Shown here: piece after piece, positions 8,201 through 17,719 of the stretch
Numbering within the stretch: the stretch's first letter is position 1
Layout: each line of letters opens with the position of its first letter
Made by a program: the position numbers and the translations under genes
Assembly (NCBI GenBank): GCA_963575745.1
Contig: CAUYUJ010004570.1
Coordinates: 104,264 to 168,263 of the forward strand
DNA: 64,000 bases
Source: Prorocentrum cordatum
Lineage: Eukaryota; Sar; Dinophyceae; Prorocentrales; Prorocentraceae
Reading direction: 5' to 3'
Notes under the pieces: model-generated
Told to the model about the DNA's origin: nothing
The model's input: the letters and a program-made list of their open reading frames with translations, nothing else
Database searches by the model: none

Positions 8201-10281
8201 AAACTGTCTATCACTCCAGCTACCACGCTGCGCCTAGCTCGCTGCCGTACCCTGTACATTCCCGCGTACAGGATGATCAGCCGATTGCCTCCAGTGGGCT
8301 TGCCTAACATCGGCATCTGAATCCAGCAGAGTTGCTTGGGCAGCATTCCAATAGCCTCCGAAATCGCCCAGATGCTACTGAGAACCTCCAAACCAGAGTC
8401 TCCCAAGAGCAGAGCGTGGCGCGGGTGAAAATGATCGAATGACGAGGCCGTTCCTTTGGGGAAGGTCCTCACAACTTTTCGGATCCGATCTGGCGTGAGC
8501 CTCGTGCATGTGGTACGATCTGGAATCCATGCAAGCGGTGCCGTATCGGTTGCCTTCCAGAGTCTGCGGTATGCATCAACTTCGCCTTGTGCGATGTCTC
8601 GTGGATCGCCCGAGACTACATCACCCTGTGACACGGCAGGAACAGGTATCTTGCGCACCTTCGTTACCCGACGAAGAGCCCTGGCACCCTTCGCAGAAAC
8701 TTCGACACACCAACATTCCCAGGCCTCTGTCACATCTCGCACCATGGCTTTACAGGCAAACTCCACGTCGTCTGCGATCTCTTCGACGAACTGGAGAATG
8801 TCGTCTACCTCCATCGGGACACGCGCAACCATCGCTCGAGCCTGCGAGACTGACGCGTCCAGTCGTCCACTTAGTCCTTGGCCGCTGTAGGGGTTGGCAA
8901 GGAAGTGGTCCATCTCTTCAGAACATTGCTCCAGGCACTGCGTGCCTCTGAAGAGATGAGTGATCGTAGTTAGACTTGTAGATAGCCACTGCCATCCGTC
9001 AGCAACTGCTTGAGCCATCAAGTCGGGCTTCTCCTGATAACTGGCATCAACCCACCTCGGCTGTGCGTTTCGACCAAAACTACCTGCCTGCACTAGATCG
9101 CATCCTGTCGCGTGGGCCACCTCGATCGCAGCAGTGACCGCGAACTGTCCCCACAGTCTAGATAGAAGCACCCACGCCACTGCAACATCACTGTTCACGT
9201 CCTGAGCCATGCCCAAGCACGTGTTCGCCAGAATCTGGCGTGTGCTCCAATTCGGGCCCTCTCGAAGCGGCCCTGTGTAGATGAAATGACGAATCTTCTG
9301 TCCGCGGTCTAAAAGTTTGAGCAACACTGGTCGATGTGGACGCTTGCACCAACGCGTGTCGGCTTCCACGCCCTGAAAACCTCGCAGAGCAGCATCATTC
9401 AGCGCAAAGTAGTCGATGGTCGACACTCCTGTGCCTCCTCGACATGTTGCCTGCTTCGGTGCTGCCATTGTGACATTGGCCAACCTCGGGAACCCTGAGC
9501 TCTCAAGTTGCGTCACAGACATATTCCAGTCTGCCCCGGCAATCACAGGAGCCTGTATCTGAGCAAATAGGAGACCCATGCGGGAGAAAATGTCACTGTT
9601 GACCCCCGTCACACCGATGCCGTCCTTGAGGTACGCATTTAGCACATGCAGCGGTGGCCAGCCTGGCATATCGATAAGCACATGCTGGCATCGATGAGGG
9701 AAAACCACATGATCATGGTGAACAGGTGCCCTGAGCCCAAGATCGCTGCGAACCAAAACGGCAACACCCGCGGAGCAGGCTTTGCGAACTGTGCTTGCTC
9801 GGCTGAGACGACTGGGAACTGCCATCATCTTCCATCCTCGAGCGTGCGCCCATGAGAACAAAGATTCCAAATCACCTTCACAAAAACCTATTTCCTGCAG
9901 CAGCAGGATGTGGGCAGATGACTTTTGAATCTTCTCTTTCACCGTCTGCTTGTCACCATTGCCGTTGGAGCACTCGACGACATAGTGTCCAAGAGCCTGA
10001 GCAGGAGGGGGCAGCTTCGTCATTCCCTGGGCGATCGGTAGTCCAGAGACCCGAATAGGTGCACACCCTTGCTGCCCTAGCTCCAACGTCCATCGCATAG
10101 GGGTATCAGGAACAACGTTGTTTCTTCGCAAGTTCTTTGTATACACCTTGAAAGCTGGAGAAATCGTCGGCCTTGCCATGCTCAAAGGGATCCTTGAGCT
10201 CTGTCTCTGAAAGCTCGTCACAGGTCCTGTTGGAGGTGGAGCCAGGTGCACGATCACCATGATATTCAGGAGGCACTTCAT
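5278..10281 (-). CDS. LINE ORF2: endonuclease / reverse transcriptase / RNase H
   Basis: 1,667 codons. The endonuclease/exonuclease/phosphatase domain covers about residues 115-330. Its expected active-site residues are visible: E130 in LLLQEIG, D251 and N253 in GADWN, D290 in STIDYF, H316 in PHRPVLL. The reverse transcriptase covers about 600-910, with the first catalytic Asp D734 in VIDWSKYDES and the YIDD box at 825-828. A C-x-C-x7-H-x4-C zinc motif lies near 1172-1188. RNase H has its full set D1272 (ASDGSC), E1322, D1342 (AADCTS), H1389 and D1413. The C-terminus holds further CxxC pairs (YQCRRC, CWMCLRC). The product would nick target DNA and copy the element RNA by target-primed reverse transcription. 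The usual G-x-PQG-x-P block before YIDD is replaced by EHGPPAGDGFADF. The start at 10281 overlaps ORF1 by 176 bp in the +1 frame relative to it, so translation may use reinitiation or frameshifting. Confidence 0.92.
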   Translation of the reverse strand: MKCLLNIMVIVHLAPPPTGPVTSFQRQSSRIPLSMARPTISPAFKVYTKNLRRNNVVPDTPMRWTLELGQQGCAPIRVSGLPIAQGMTKLPPPAQALGHYVVECSNGNGDKQTVKEKIQKSSAHILLLQEIGFCEGDLESLFSWAHARGWKMMAVPSRLSRASTVRKACSAGVAVLVRSDLGLRAPVHHDHVVFPHRCQHVLIDMPGWPPLHVLNAYLKDGIGVTGVNSDIFSRMGLLFAQIQAPVIAGADWNMSVTQLESSGFPRLANVTMAAPKQATCRGGTGVSTIDYFALNDAALRGFQGVEADTRWCKRPHRPVLLKLLDRGQKIRHFIYTGPLREGPNWSTRQILANTCLGMAQDVNSDVAVAWVLLSRLWGQFAVTAAIEVAHATGCDLVQAGSFGRNAQPRWVDASYQEKPDLMAQAVADGWQWLSTSLTTITHLFRGTQCLEQCSEEMDHFLANPYSGQGLSGRLDASVSQARAMVARVPMEVDDILQFVEEIADDVEFACKAMVRDVTEAWECWCVEVSAKGARALRRVTKVRKIPVPAVSQGDVVSGDPRDIAQGEVDAYRRLWKATDTAPLAWIPDRTTCTRLTPDRIRKVVRTFPKGTASSFDHFHPRHALLLGDSGLEVLSSIWAISEAIGMLPKQLCWIQMPMLGKPTGGNRLIILYAGMYRVRQRARRSVVAGVIDSLERKFWGASRGRPAIDCAWLQAARAEANQTDSLHSALWVIDWSKYDESIPLPLLREKCIRVGTPTCWLKLVYNAWSTPRIIRCGRHHSLVPLCAEHGPPAGDGFADFAVKVRSVAEMDAFLSRCPTVTMLNYIDDTATGNSSFSFDSAKGVAVKSFTEFRAMPSSINATLNVDKVALIASSKELGKAICQEVGVNLDVLKDSVTYLGVDETAGIKRSARGARPKQKGGFAAARLRLRKVKRFRRAFRGGDKEAPLAKVFGAGGPSASSFGAEVTGLSLSEWKSHQRLQSCAFSPAHGGAPLSAKLAVLGDRSFKLAVAPALQWRRMIWFATTQPLRALASRGELLRPWDAARPLEAGPWSISRGPLVRAVLVLSRAGWGARGLLEWCDHNGLQILVDQTPPALLAEQLEVGIQREQEMKLASSLGHPPGQRATLDLIRSRVGPKARGLSKKAKFLIRSCACNGVWTNERGRRAGNATDGRCSCGQVDTLHHRSYECTREDVARARAEAEVPREFMEAARAELDLEIFTRGIFVYTDSELPKPSVSSGVEIFDVSGSPLDLWPERIFELSGEETLRLASDGSCSKPPIRALQRASWAIAVLPASGGQPEPVAVMRGVVHGTFPQTPAMAEHVGIALSGQIANRKTVLAADCTSAIQIAQSSVEQQLKASSKFAGTRLFAQSLEGTSFIESIRHVKAHRSSQEAESLDTTERAFAVANAAVDFHAKVALSIHPSAGPHFLQSLSLAKERAKHFVKLASHVLPLFGATPRWTRVATSRRNTSSVRQQLHDWHNHPTLGYQCRRCLQLGGDGQSLLDLNGCIGIPVGIKRLLRDPLGHIVVTAGLRLDQLAPAAFVSANAPEKRCWMCLRCGAWSQGRAVKLAKPCIRPDEKPTKKGQEVLRRYYQGKPPNRRVRVLLGRSVGLPSLASSVASAPSECVPDFTVVPDALSASREVPTYEQRMAALLDRIRMKEARHSG

Positions 10282-11713
10282 CAGTATCAGCGGGAGTAGC
10301 AGCAGCGCCCTTCTGTGAAGCGAACACGCCTGCCTTGATCTTCAGCGTGATAACCTCCTTGAGTGTTGACCACAACTCTGAGTCGAGGAAGGTCTTGAGC
10401 TCTTCCGTCTGAACATCATCTGCGGAGACGGAGATGTCGAACTCAGTCTCCATGGCTGCATCGGCCCCTTTGTCGGCTGCAATCGCGGCTGCCGGCTGCT
10501 TGTGCTCGGCCTCAAGCGCTGTGACCCCAGCCTGCTTCGCTGCCAGGTGTGTCCTGCGCGCCTCGACCGACTCTTGAAGTTCTGTGAGTTGCTTCTCCTT
10601 CTCAGCAAGCTCCTTTTGAAGGCGGTCCCTTTGAATCTTGGCCTTGTGCAAATCCTGAGCGACCCTGCGGTAGGCGATCTCAGGCGTGCGCAAAGCCTTC
10701 TGCCGCTCCTTGATCTCACGCACCTTCTCCATGGTGACCTGCCTGACTGGATCGTCAGCATCACTGCCAGGAAGGTTCTTGAACATGCTTTCGTACGTGG
10801 CCAGCTGCGCCGCCAGCTTCTCACGCTTGGTTTTGTCATCATAATCATCCGAGATCGGTTCCTTGTTGACTGCCGCTGGCGGCGGTGCAGCAGACCACGG
10901 CGGCGGCTTGGCTGGATTTGGGCTGCTCCCAATGGTGAGGGTCCGCAGCAACTTCTCCAACTCCGCCAACTTCTTGGATGTCGTATCCTTGTCATACGTA
11001 TCTTTCTTGTTGCCCTTTTGCGGGGAGCTCTCGCCGTTGACAATCGCGCTGTGATGGTCCCAGGCCAGCTTCCTGATCCGCATCGGAGCTTCATTCCCAC
11101 ACTGACAGCGGATCCTCGATGCCCAGTTCGCCGAGGCAGCGCAGCGTCCGCATCCCCGGGGAGGAGGGGGAGGAGGGGGAGGAGGGGGCGGAGGGGGAGG
11201 AGGAGGAGGAGGTGGAGGAGGAGGTGGAGGAGGAGGAGGAGGAGGAGGAGGCCTCTCTGAGATCCTGGCGCTCCGATTCTTCCACGTCCGTCGTGTGTTA
11301 GCCCAGGCTTCGGGTGCTGCTGGAAGCGCCGCTGGCCCGAGGTGCCCCCAGCTTCTCTCGCTCCCTTCCTGGAGCCCCTGGGGCCCTCTGGGGCTTTCTG
11401 TGAGGGGTGCTCTGGAGGCCGTCTGTGCCACCCCGGGTATCCTGAGGGGCACCGTGGGCCAGGGGCACTTCTGGCAACACCCGAGGTTTCGGGCCCCAGG
11501 GCCATCACGGATCGATCCGACTCGAAGTATCAGCAGACAGACAGGGTCTACGGTGAGGAAATTGCGCGCGTGCCGCCGCGGCGCCCCATGCGACACGCCG
11601 TGTCCTGCAAGCGGATATAGCGTGTCGCTTCGCTCCGCGAGGCGGGAGGCTCCGAAAGGCTCGGTACGTGGATGCCTGGGGTGACCTACGACTACAATTG
11701 CGACTACGACCAC
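10106..11713 (-). CDS. LINE ORF1: coiled-coil nucleic-acid-binding protein
   Basis: Open from 11713 to the stop at 10106, but the true start is uncertain. The first ~140 codons look like flanking sequence and are followed by a polyproline stretch encoded by a (GGA)n tract (11155-11262). The credible part begins near residue 185 with a degenerate zinc-finger-like motif (CGRCAASANW, then RCQCG; C-x2-C-x11-C-x-C, close to the RanBP2 type). A charged region follows, with a strong coiled coil at about residues 350-405 (QRDRLQKELAEKEKQLTELQ) and an acidic C-terminus. LINE ORF1 proteins typically coat the element RNA and multimerise through coiled coils. Position upstream of ORF2 and the overlap support this role. 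Confidence 0.7.
   Translation of the reverse strand: MVVVAIVVVGHPRHPRTEPFGASRLAERSDTLYPLAGHGVSHGAPRRHARNFLTVDPVCLLILRVGSIRDGPGARNLGCCQKCPWPTVPLRIPGVAQTASRAPLTESPRGPQGLQEGSERSWGHLGPAALPAAPEAWANTRRTWKNRSARISERPPPPPPPPPPPPPPPPPPPPPPPPPPPPPPPRGCGRCAASANWASRIRCQCGNEAPMRIRKLAWDHHSAIVNGESSPQKGNKKDTYDKDTTSKKLAELEKLLRTLTIGSSPNPAKPPPWSAAPPPAAVNKEPISDDYDDKTKREKLAAQLATYESMFKNLPGSDADDPVRQVTMEKVREIKERQKALRTPEIAYRRVAQDLHKAKIQRDRLQKELAEKEKQLTELQESVEARRTHLAAKQAGVTALEAEHKQPAAAIAADKGADAAMETEFDISVSADDVQTEELKTFLDSELWSTLKEVITLKIKAGVFASQKGAAATPADTDEVPPEYHGDRAPGSTSNRTCDELSETELKDPFEHGKADDFSSFQGVYKELAKKQRCS
11155..11262 (+). repeat. (GGA)n tract inside LINE ORF1 region
   Basis: GGA/GGGGGA repeats encoding polyproline in the ORF1 frame. 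It marks either the real N-terminus of ORF1 or the junction with flanking DNA. Confidence 0.85.
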
Positions 11714-11772
11714 GACTTCGACGACTGCGTGCCTACATGTTACTATGACTACTACTCTGACTACTACGATAG
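11286..11772. other. 5' flank of LINE
   Basis: Possible 5' UTR of the LINE or unrelated flank. An in-frame continuation of ORF1 runs through it without motifs. 11690-11770 is a degenerate (GACTAC)n stretch. Confidence 0.4.
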
Positions 11773-12013
11773 ACGCCTCCTAACTGGGGTCCGAGCAGAT
11801 GGGGTCGGAGGGTCGCGCCGCATCGCCTAGGCATCGGCGACGCATCGCCGATGCATCAGCGATGCATCATCGATGCGCCCGCGACGTCGGCGATGCATCG
11901 GCGACGTCGACGTGAAGCAAGTCGGGCTCCACATCGAGCCCCATCGGCGAAGCCTCGGCGATGGGGCGCGATCCTCCGACCCCATCTGCTCGGACCCCAT
12001 CCAGGAGGCCTAG
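11773..12013. repeat. TIR-C foldback element, copy 2
   Basis: Inverted ends GGGGTCGGAGGGTCGCGCCG and CGCGATCCTCCGACCCCAT. The interior has several GCATCGGCGATG units and a CGTCGACGT core. Outer arms CTGGGGTCCGAGCAGATGG and CTGCTCGGACCCCATCCAG extend the palindrome. Confidence 0.8.
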
Positions 12014-12464
12014 ATCTGCTATGCCTACTGCTCGGACGATTGCGTATTCGACGACTGCGACTACCGTCGCCCCGTATCATAAGGACGCGCGGCAAGGATG
12101 CAAGGGCCTCGGAGGCCCACGTGAACGTTTTTCGAACGAGGTTGGCCAACAAAAGTCGCTAAGGATGGGCCAAAAGCGGGCGTTGGCAGAACTGGGTCTA
12201 GTGGGACCTGGTTTAGTGATCTGTATTGTGGGACGCCCCCCCCCACCCCGTTCCACTAACCTGAAGTGCCGTCACCCGAAAAAAACACAAGCTACGGCAG
12301 ACCTGGTTTGGTGTTTATGGCCAATTTACGGGCTCCGGGGCCGTACCACTGTCTCGGCTCCATTACCTGGAGTCCTGGCTATACCCGACAAAGGGGGCAA
12401 TGATTCAAGGGTGCCCTTGGGAAGGTCGCCCATCCTTCCTATGCGGGTCGGGTTGACTGGTGAG
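12014..12464. other. No gene recognised
   Basis: Contains no recognised coding region. About 12423-12450 (CCATCCTTCCTATGCGGG) is repeated at about 12737-12754 on the other side of TIR-D and, diverged, near 18690. Confidence 0.4.
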
Positions 12465-12720
12465 CGTTTCTTTATTCGGCGTTTCGACATTGGGCGGAAG
12501 GTGGGGGGGAGGGGGGGGGGTCTGGCTCCGGACCTCTGCTTAGTGCGACTGTTTGGAACCGTGCGCCCATCATGGGGGAGGCTCTCTATGGGGAGGGGAC
12601 CCCGCCGGCTCGAAACAGGCGCCAAAACGACAGCCAAGATCCACTCCACGAGGAGGGGGGCAGGGAGGGGGGGGAGTGAGCGGGCCCGCGCCGCCCGGCC
12701 AAACAAGGAAGGAGAAAGCG
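12465..12720. repeat. TIR-D element, copy 1
   Basis: Starts CGTTTCTTTATTCGGCGTTT and ends with an imperfect inverse (CGGCCAAACAAGGAAGGAGA, AAGCG). The interior contains GACATTGGGCGGAAGG and GGTCTGGCTCCGGACCTCTG. Copies at 24065 and 39462. About 230-255 bp, non-coding. Confidence 0.7.
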
Positions 12721-12929
12721 ACCACAAGGTAGTCCATCCTTCCTATGCGGGCTGACTGTGCTTCGCGCGTGGTGTTTCGTGATGTCTCTCGCAACGTCGG
12801 GTCCTTTGGCCTGCGCGCGCCGCCCGCGGCGCGCCCCGCCGCGGCCGCGGCCCCCAACATGGGCCGCCGCGGGCCCGCGAGGGGCCCCCCTCGAAGGCGC
12901 AGAGGTGCAGGGTGCAGGGAGACGAGGGG
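12721..12929. other. GC-rich block, possible exon
   Basis: 12800-12910 is very GC-rich (CGGCGCGCCCCGCCGCGGCC and similar) and open on both strands. No family recognised. Confidence 0.2.
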
Positions 12930-13062
12930 AGGAGGAGGAGGAGGAGGAGGAGGAGGAGGAGGAGGAGGAGGTGAGGAGGAGGAGGAGGAGGAGGAGGAGG
13001 AGGAGGAGGAGGGAGGAGGGACGAGGAGGGACGAGGAGGAGGGAGGAGGGACGAGGGCGCAG
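12930..13062 (+). repeat. (GGA)n tract
   Basis: GGA repeats ending in three GGAGGGACGA-type units. Confidence 0.9.
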
Positions 13063-13534
13063 GGTGCGGGGAGAGCTGCGGGTAGGGATTAAGCATAAAA
13101 GGACCCTAACCCTGTTGGGAGGGGACCTAAGTTAGGAGGGCCTAGAGCATGAATCAGAGATAGGGGTCTTTGCTGTAGGTGTATCGAACCACGCTGCTCA
13201 GATGTATGTTCCCTGGTGTGGGGGAATTCACATATATGAATGGGAGCATAGACATCTACATATTCATACAGATATGCAAACACATGTACATACATCCATA
13301 CATACATACATACATACATGCAGGCAGGCAGACAGACAGGCAGGCATACGTACACTTGTGTATGTGTCAACCTCATCCTTCTGATCTTCGTGGGATATTC
13401 CAAGGGGAAAATTAGAACAATGTGTTTCCCCACATGCTTCGTGGGGTTATGGTTTTCTTCCCTGCCGCGCCGCACCCGCGTCTCACCTCCCGCCCCGTCT
13501 CTCTCTCACACACCTCACTCTTCCCCTCCTCCTC
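13063..13534. other. Non-coding, short (CATA)n and (CAGG)n
   Basis: No gene seen. 13290-13345 is a (CATA)n run passing into (CAGG/CAGA)n. Confidence 0.5.
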
Positions 13535-13735
13535 ACAGCACTGCTCAGCACAACTCAGCTCAGCTCAGCTCAGCACAGCACAGCACAGCACGGCACAGCT
13601 GAGCACAGCTCAGCTGAGCTCAAGTCAGCACAACGCAGCACAGCACAGCACAGCACAGCACGGCACAGCACAGCACAGCTCACCGCACAGCAGCCTAGCA
13701 CAGCACAGCACAGCACAGCATATCACACAGGGCAT
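13535..13735 (+). repeat. (CAGCA)n / (CAGCT)n pentamer repeat
   Basis: About 200 bp of CAGCACAGCA and CTCAGCTCAG units, directly followed by the 79-bp minisatellite. Confidence 0.85.
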
Positions 13736-14395
13736 TCCTTCGACGCCACAGGGGGTGCGATTGGGGTGGGGGCCCCATGCGCTGTAGGCTCCCAGGGCGT
13801 GGCAGGCGTGGCATTTCCTGGGCGCCACAGGGAGTGCGCTGGGGGTGGGGGCCCTATGCGCTGCAGGCTCCCAGGGCGTGGCAGGCGTGGCATTTCCATG
13901 ACGCCACAGGGGGGGCGCTGGGGGTGGGGGCCCTAGCGCTGCAGGCTCCCAGGGCGTGGCAGGCGTGGCATTTCCTCGACGCCGCGGGGGGTGCGCTGGG
14001 GGTGGCGGCCCTATGCGCTGCAGGCTCCCATCGCGTGGCAGGCGTGGCATTTCCTCGCCGCCACAGGGGGTGCGCTGGGGGTGGGGGCCCTATGCGTTGC
14101 AGGCTCCAGGGCGTGGCAGGCGTGGCATTTCCTCGACGCCACAAGGGGTGCGCTGGGGGTGGGGGCCCTATGCGTTGCAGGCTCCCAGGGCGTGGCAGGC
14201 GTGGCATTTCCTCGACGCCACAGGGGGTGCGCTGGGGGTGGGGGCCCTATGCGCTGCAGGCTCCCAGGGCGTGGCAGGCGTGGCATTTCCTCGCCGCCAC
14301 AGGGGGTGCGCTGGGGGTGGGGGCCCTATGCGTTGCAGGCTCCCAGGGCGTGGCAGGCGTGGCATGTCCTCGACGCCACAGGGGGTGCGCTGGGA
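13736..14395 (+). repeat. 79-bp minisatellite, about eight units
   Basis: The unit contains GGCGTGGCAGGCGTGGCATT, CGACGCCACAGGGGGTGCGC and GGGGGCCCTATGCGCTGCAG. Units are 79 bp with few substitutions. One unit before 14100 has a small deletion. Because 79 is not a multiple of three, the phase changes each unit and a conserved protein repeat is not expected. Confidence 0.9.
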
Positions 14396-14610
14396 GGTAG
14401 GAGGAGGAGGTAGAGGAGGAAGAGGAGGAGGAGGAGGAGGAGGAGGAGGAGGAGGAGGAGGAGGAGGAGGACGGGGAGGTGGGGCAGCAGCAGCGGCAGC
14501 AGCAGCAGCAGCTGCAGCAGGAGACGCAGCAGCAGCAGAAGCAGAAGCAACAGCAGGAGGAGGACACCGAGGAGGAGAAGGAGGAGCAGCAGCAGAAGCA
14601 CCGACGGTAC
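14396..14610 (+). repeat. (GGA)n passing into (CAG)n
   Basis: GGA repeats to about 14475, then CAG/GCA-rich triplets. Any reading frame is low complexity. Confidence 0.85.
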
Positions 14611-16100
14611 ACATGGGAAATAACATAGGTATGTGGGGCTCCTCGGTAGCGTAATTTTTTCGGCGGCGAATTAATAGCAGCTGGGATCCGGGGACGAGGG
14701 AGGGGGGCCATCAGTTTGTATTTCAAAAAACAACGAACCGTAGTTGAACACTACAATGACGTATCGACGCAGACATAACGTATTCTAACACCATGCATCA
14801 TGACATTGCGTAGCACATCGTACTAGAATGTACCATGGCATACCATACCCATAGCACGACAACTAATGGCATAACATAATAACGCAACGCATTGCAGCAC
14901 ATATCATTCCAACCCATGACACAACATACCATGACAGAGCGCGGCATCACATTATATAATCGCACGTCATAAAATGCAGACGCGAGCATTCGCTTACATG
15001 CCGTGGCAGACCAGAGCATATCATAACGGAACGTCGGGCATAGCGTACCACTACAACGCACATCACGACTTAGCGGACCACATAATAATACAATATGGCA
15101 GGGCATACGCTACCTTACCAGACGTGTTGAACTATTGTTGCCACGACGGCAGCGAATCCACTATAACATCACACGTCTTAAAACTATTACAGAGGAAGGC
15201 CATGACATGACAGAGCATAGCATCATATAATGAGCAGACCACTGTGTAACCAGTCTGCCATGACAAACTTGGTACACTGCTGCTGCCACTGCGGCAACGC
15301 ACTTGATATACCATCAACGACAACAACTCTAGTTCAGCGGCATGTCATGCAAACGCAACACAACATGTACTACAATGAACTTGCCATCGCGTAAACACCA
15401 TCGCTGCACATAACATAACATGGCATAACGGGGCAAGCCATATCATGACATGACGTGGTGCCACACGGCGAATGCTACCATACCATATCAAATCATGTTG
15501 TGACCGTGGTGGCCAGACCAAAGCATACTTAAGCATAACAGAACACCAGAAAAGATGAGGACCATCATACCATACTAATACACCGTACTGTGGATGATCA
15601 AAAGCTGCGTGCACGTCGAGGTCAAACTGGCCAAAACCAACACACGCAACAACGACCGAATGGACGACCTATCTTCCGTGACAGGCGTCACGACGTCACG
15701 CCAGCTCGCCGAGAACAGAACAGGATATACTACACTATAGCAACATCACGTATTATTACATGGAACCCACACTTTGAATCCAGTTGAATACAGCAGCGAC
15801 AGCTTTCAGGAGGGATCTCACCATAGAACAAACCAGATCATATCATACCATAACGTAGCAGACAATAATATACTAGACGGAACTGCGCATGCCGCCGACA
15901 GCATCACTGAAACGAGCATCGTATTACATAACCTATCATGTCATAGCATGGTTCCGCAGACCAGAGCCCAATATAATAGATCACACCATGCTGTGACAGA
16001 TGTGAGCACACCAGGGCATACTTGCACATAAGAGAAACACATACATGCAGAGGACCACCATACCACAATACTGTAGGGGGCATTTGATAAGGAACCTTTC
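14611..16100. other. AT-richer degenerate CATAA/CATGA repeat region
   Basis: About 1.5 kb much lower in GC than its surroundings, with frequent scattered CATAACA, CATGACA and ACCATAC words. It looks like an old, decayed microsatellite. No gene recognised. Confidence 0.5.
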
Positions 16101-16629
16101 GATAAGGTCTGGAGGCCGGTGGAACTCCGCTTGAAGCATGGCCATGGATATCATTGCCGCCCTCATCGGATAAGGACTCCTCCAGGGTCTGCAGCATCCT
16201 GGGCGCATTCCTCAACCAACGCCCCCACCGCACTTGAACATAATAGAAAAGAATACGTGAAGAGGAACACTATGACCCAACATACCTTTCTAGCATCCAA
16301 TCAAGCGCGACGTGCGCGCCGAGTTCGGGCTGGCTCCGATGCGACGGTTCACCATCATCTTTTGCTGTCTACAGCTGCTTGACCATGAGCGGCAAGGCAA
16401 GCAGCGGCTCGGCGAAACTATGCGCTGGCATCAGGAGCAACGCCGTTTGCGGTCTGACTGAGCCGCCCCGTTCAAACACATCCGACGTCTGACAACGGCC
16501 CCGCGGCTTGCCCGCGCCGCGCCAGACATGATCCGACACACTGCGAAACGATGCTCAGAAACGACATGCTCGACGGTCCCCCCTTTCCCACACGAGCAGG
16601 GCAACCAACGCAACCATTGTGAAACGCCC
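16101..16629. other. No gene recognised
   Basis: The motif GGAACTCC...GGCCATGGATATCA, then GCCGCCC..TGGA and ACTCCTCCAGGGTCTG at 16115-16195 recurs at 18068-18140, so it is a dispersed repeat. The rest shows nothing recognisable. Confidence 0.4.
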
Positions 16630-16885
16630 ATCGGCCTCGGACCTGGGCCAGAAGAACACCCTTCAAGAACATGAGACCCTCCGTGGGCCATCACACACAC
16701 ACACACAGAAGATCCAGGGATATCCTCCCCAGGAGGCACGAGAGCGTCCAACTTACACGGAGAACGTTAGGGTATACCCTCCCCGAGCACACCTCGATCT
16801 TACACCTCGGTCCGGCTGTATGGCATGGGGCCGGTGACGCCGAACCTCGTTTCGAGATCGGGGACGCACCGACCTGGGGCAGTGC
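16630..16885 (+). repeat. Dispersed repeat R4, copy 2
   Basis: Contains CCTTCAAGAACATGAG, GGGTATACCCTCCCCGAGCA and CGGTCCGGCTGTATGGCATG, then GGTGACGCCGAACCTCGTTT. Closely matches 18760-18945. Confidence 0.65.
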
Positions 16886-16903
16886 AAGCCCAGGCCAGCA
16901 TTA

Positions 16904-17031
16904 GGGAAACGAAAAATGACATAAACATAAAAACTCGGAGGTCCGCGCGGATTTCTCGGATCCGCGCTGGACCCCCCTGGACATCCGCGCGCACCTCTGA
17001 GTTTTTGTGTTGATGCCATTCTTCGTTCCCC
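16904..17031. repeat. TIR-B foldback element, copy 1
   Basis: Left arm GGGAAACGAAAAATGACATA...AAAACTC and CCGCGCGGATTTCTCGGATC; the right arm is its inverse, ending ATGCCATTCTTCGTTCCCC. Non-coding. Other copies near 20150, 21770, 44417, 46593, 50402, 50513, 53019 and 54553. Confidence 0.85.
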
Positions 17032-17077
17032 TGAAGATCCTGCAAGACCCTGCGATCTGGCTGACCCCCGTTTGCAT

Positions 17078-17237
17078 TAGCTCGGGCATGTCCCCCTAGA
17101 GGCGGATTTTGGACGAAAAATAAGAGGATACCCCCAACATTCCCCCAAATAGTCAAACACAATATAAACAAATCGTCCCCAGACATTTTTTGACTATTTT
17201 GGAATATTCCTCCTGTAGAGGGACAGGCCCGACTCAA
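17078..17237. repeat. TIR-A element (introner-like), copy 1
   Basis: Ends TAGCTCGGGCATGTCCCC and GGGACAGGCCCGACTCAA are inverted repeats. The interior has AAATAGTCAAA and CGTCCCCAGAC. Flanked by CGTTTGCAT (17069-17077) and CGTTTGCCT (17238-17246), an 8/9 match read as a target-site duplication. Confidence 0.85.
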
Positions 17238-17246
17238 CGTTTGCCT

Positions 17247-17719
17247 TGGCCCCCGTCTCGAGGCTCCCTTCGAGCAGGGCTCCCCCTCCACCCATCGACC
17301 TCCAGCGTCCAGCAGCGCAGCACTCCGACCTCCACCCTCCAGCATCCTACTTTCCACCTCCACTTCCACCTGCCGACCACCCAGCACTCCGACTCCAGCA
17401 TCCGGCTTCCGACTCTCCACTTCAACCTGCACCACTGGACTTCCAGCCTCCACCAGCTCATAACGCAGCACCCCGACCTCGGCAAACAAGGACTACGAGC
17501 ACCGAGGGCCCCGGCCCCCCCGCGCAGGCCCCAAAAGGCCCCGCACCCGGCGGAACCGCGCGCTCGCCTCGCCTCTTGGGCGTGGCTTCATGGGGGGGTC
17601 ACAAATGAGGGGGTAAGATAAAGGTCCCCTTTCGTGCCCCTTTCGGGCCCTTCTGGAGCCCCAGGTACTGTTTGGGTACCTTTTCGGACCACCCTCGCCC
17701 CCCCCCATTTATGACCCCC
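17247..17719. other. Degenerate CCACCTCC minisatellite and non-coding DNA
   Basis: 17285-17475 is an imperfect repeat of CTCCACC, CTCCGAC and CTCCAGCATCC words. 17480-17719 holds GC-rich unrecognised sequence. Confidence 0.5.

Larger units (their letters stand above)
5213..11285 (-). mobile_element. LINE-type retrotransposon, coding region apparently intact
   Basis: Non-LTR retrotransposon on the minus strand with two overlapping open frames: ORF1 (coiled coil) and ORF2 (APE-type endonuclease, reverse transcriptase, Cys-rich zinc motif, RNase H). APE plus RT plus RNase H is the layout of I/R1/Tad-like groups. No stop or frameshift interrupts ORF2 over 1,667 codons, so the insertion is probably recent. 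The limits are inferred: the 3' end lies at or inside the TCC tract at 4980-5212, and the 5' end lies somewhere between the ORF1 start and about 11.7 kb. No target-site duplication could be defined because simple repeats border both sides. Confidence 0.85.

Noticed and set aside
13736-14395. CRISPR array
   Set aside because: Units of 79 bp are contiguous with no unique spacers, and the context is eukaryotic.
13777-14654. Gly/Arg/Ala-rich frames over the 79-bp repeat
   Set aside because: The same peptide motifs appear in all frames as the 79-bp unit rotates phase, which a real gene would not show.
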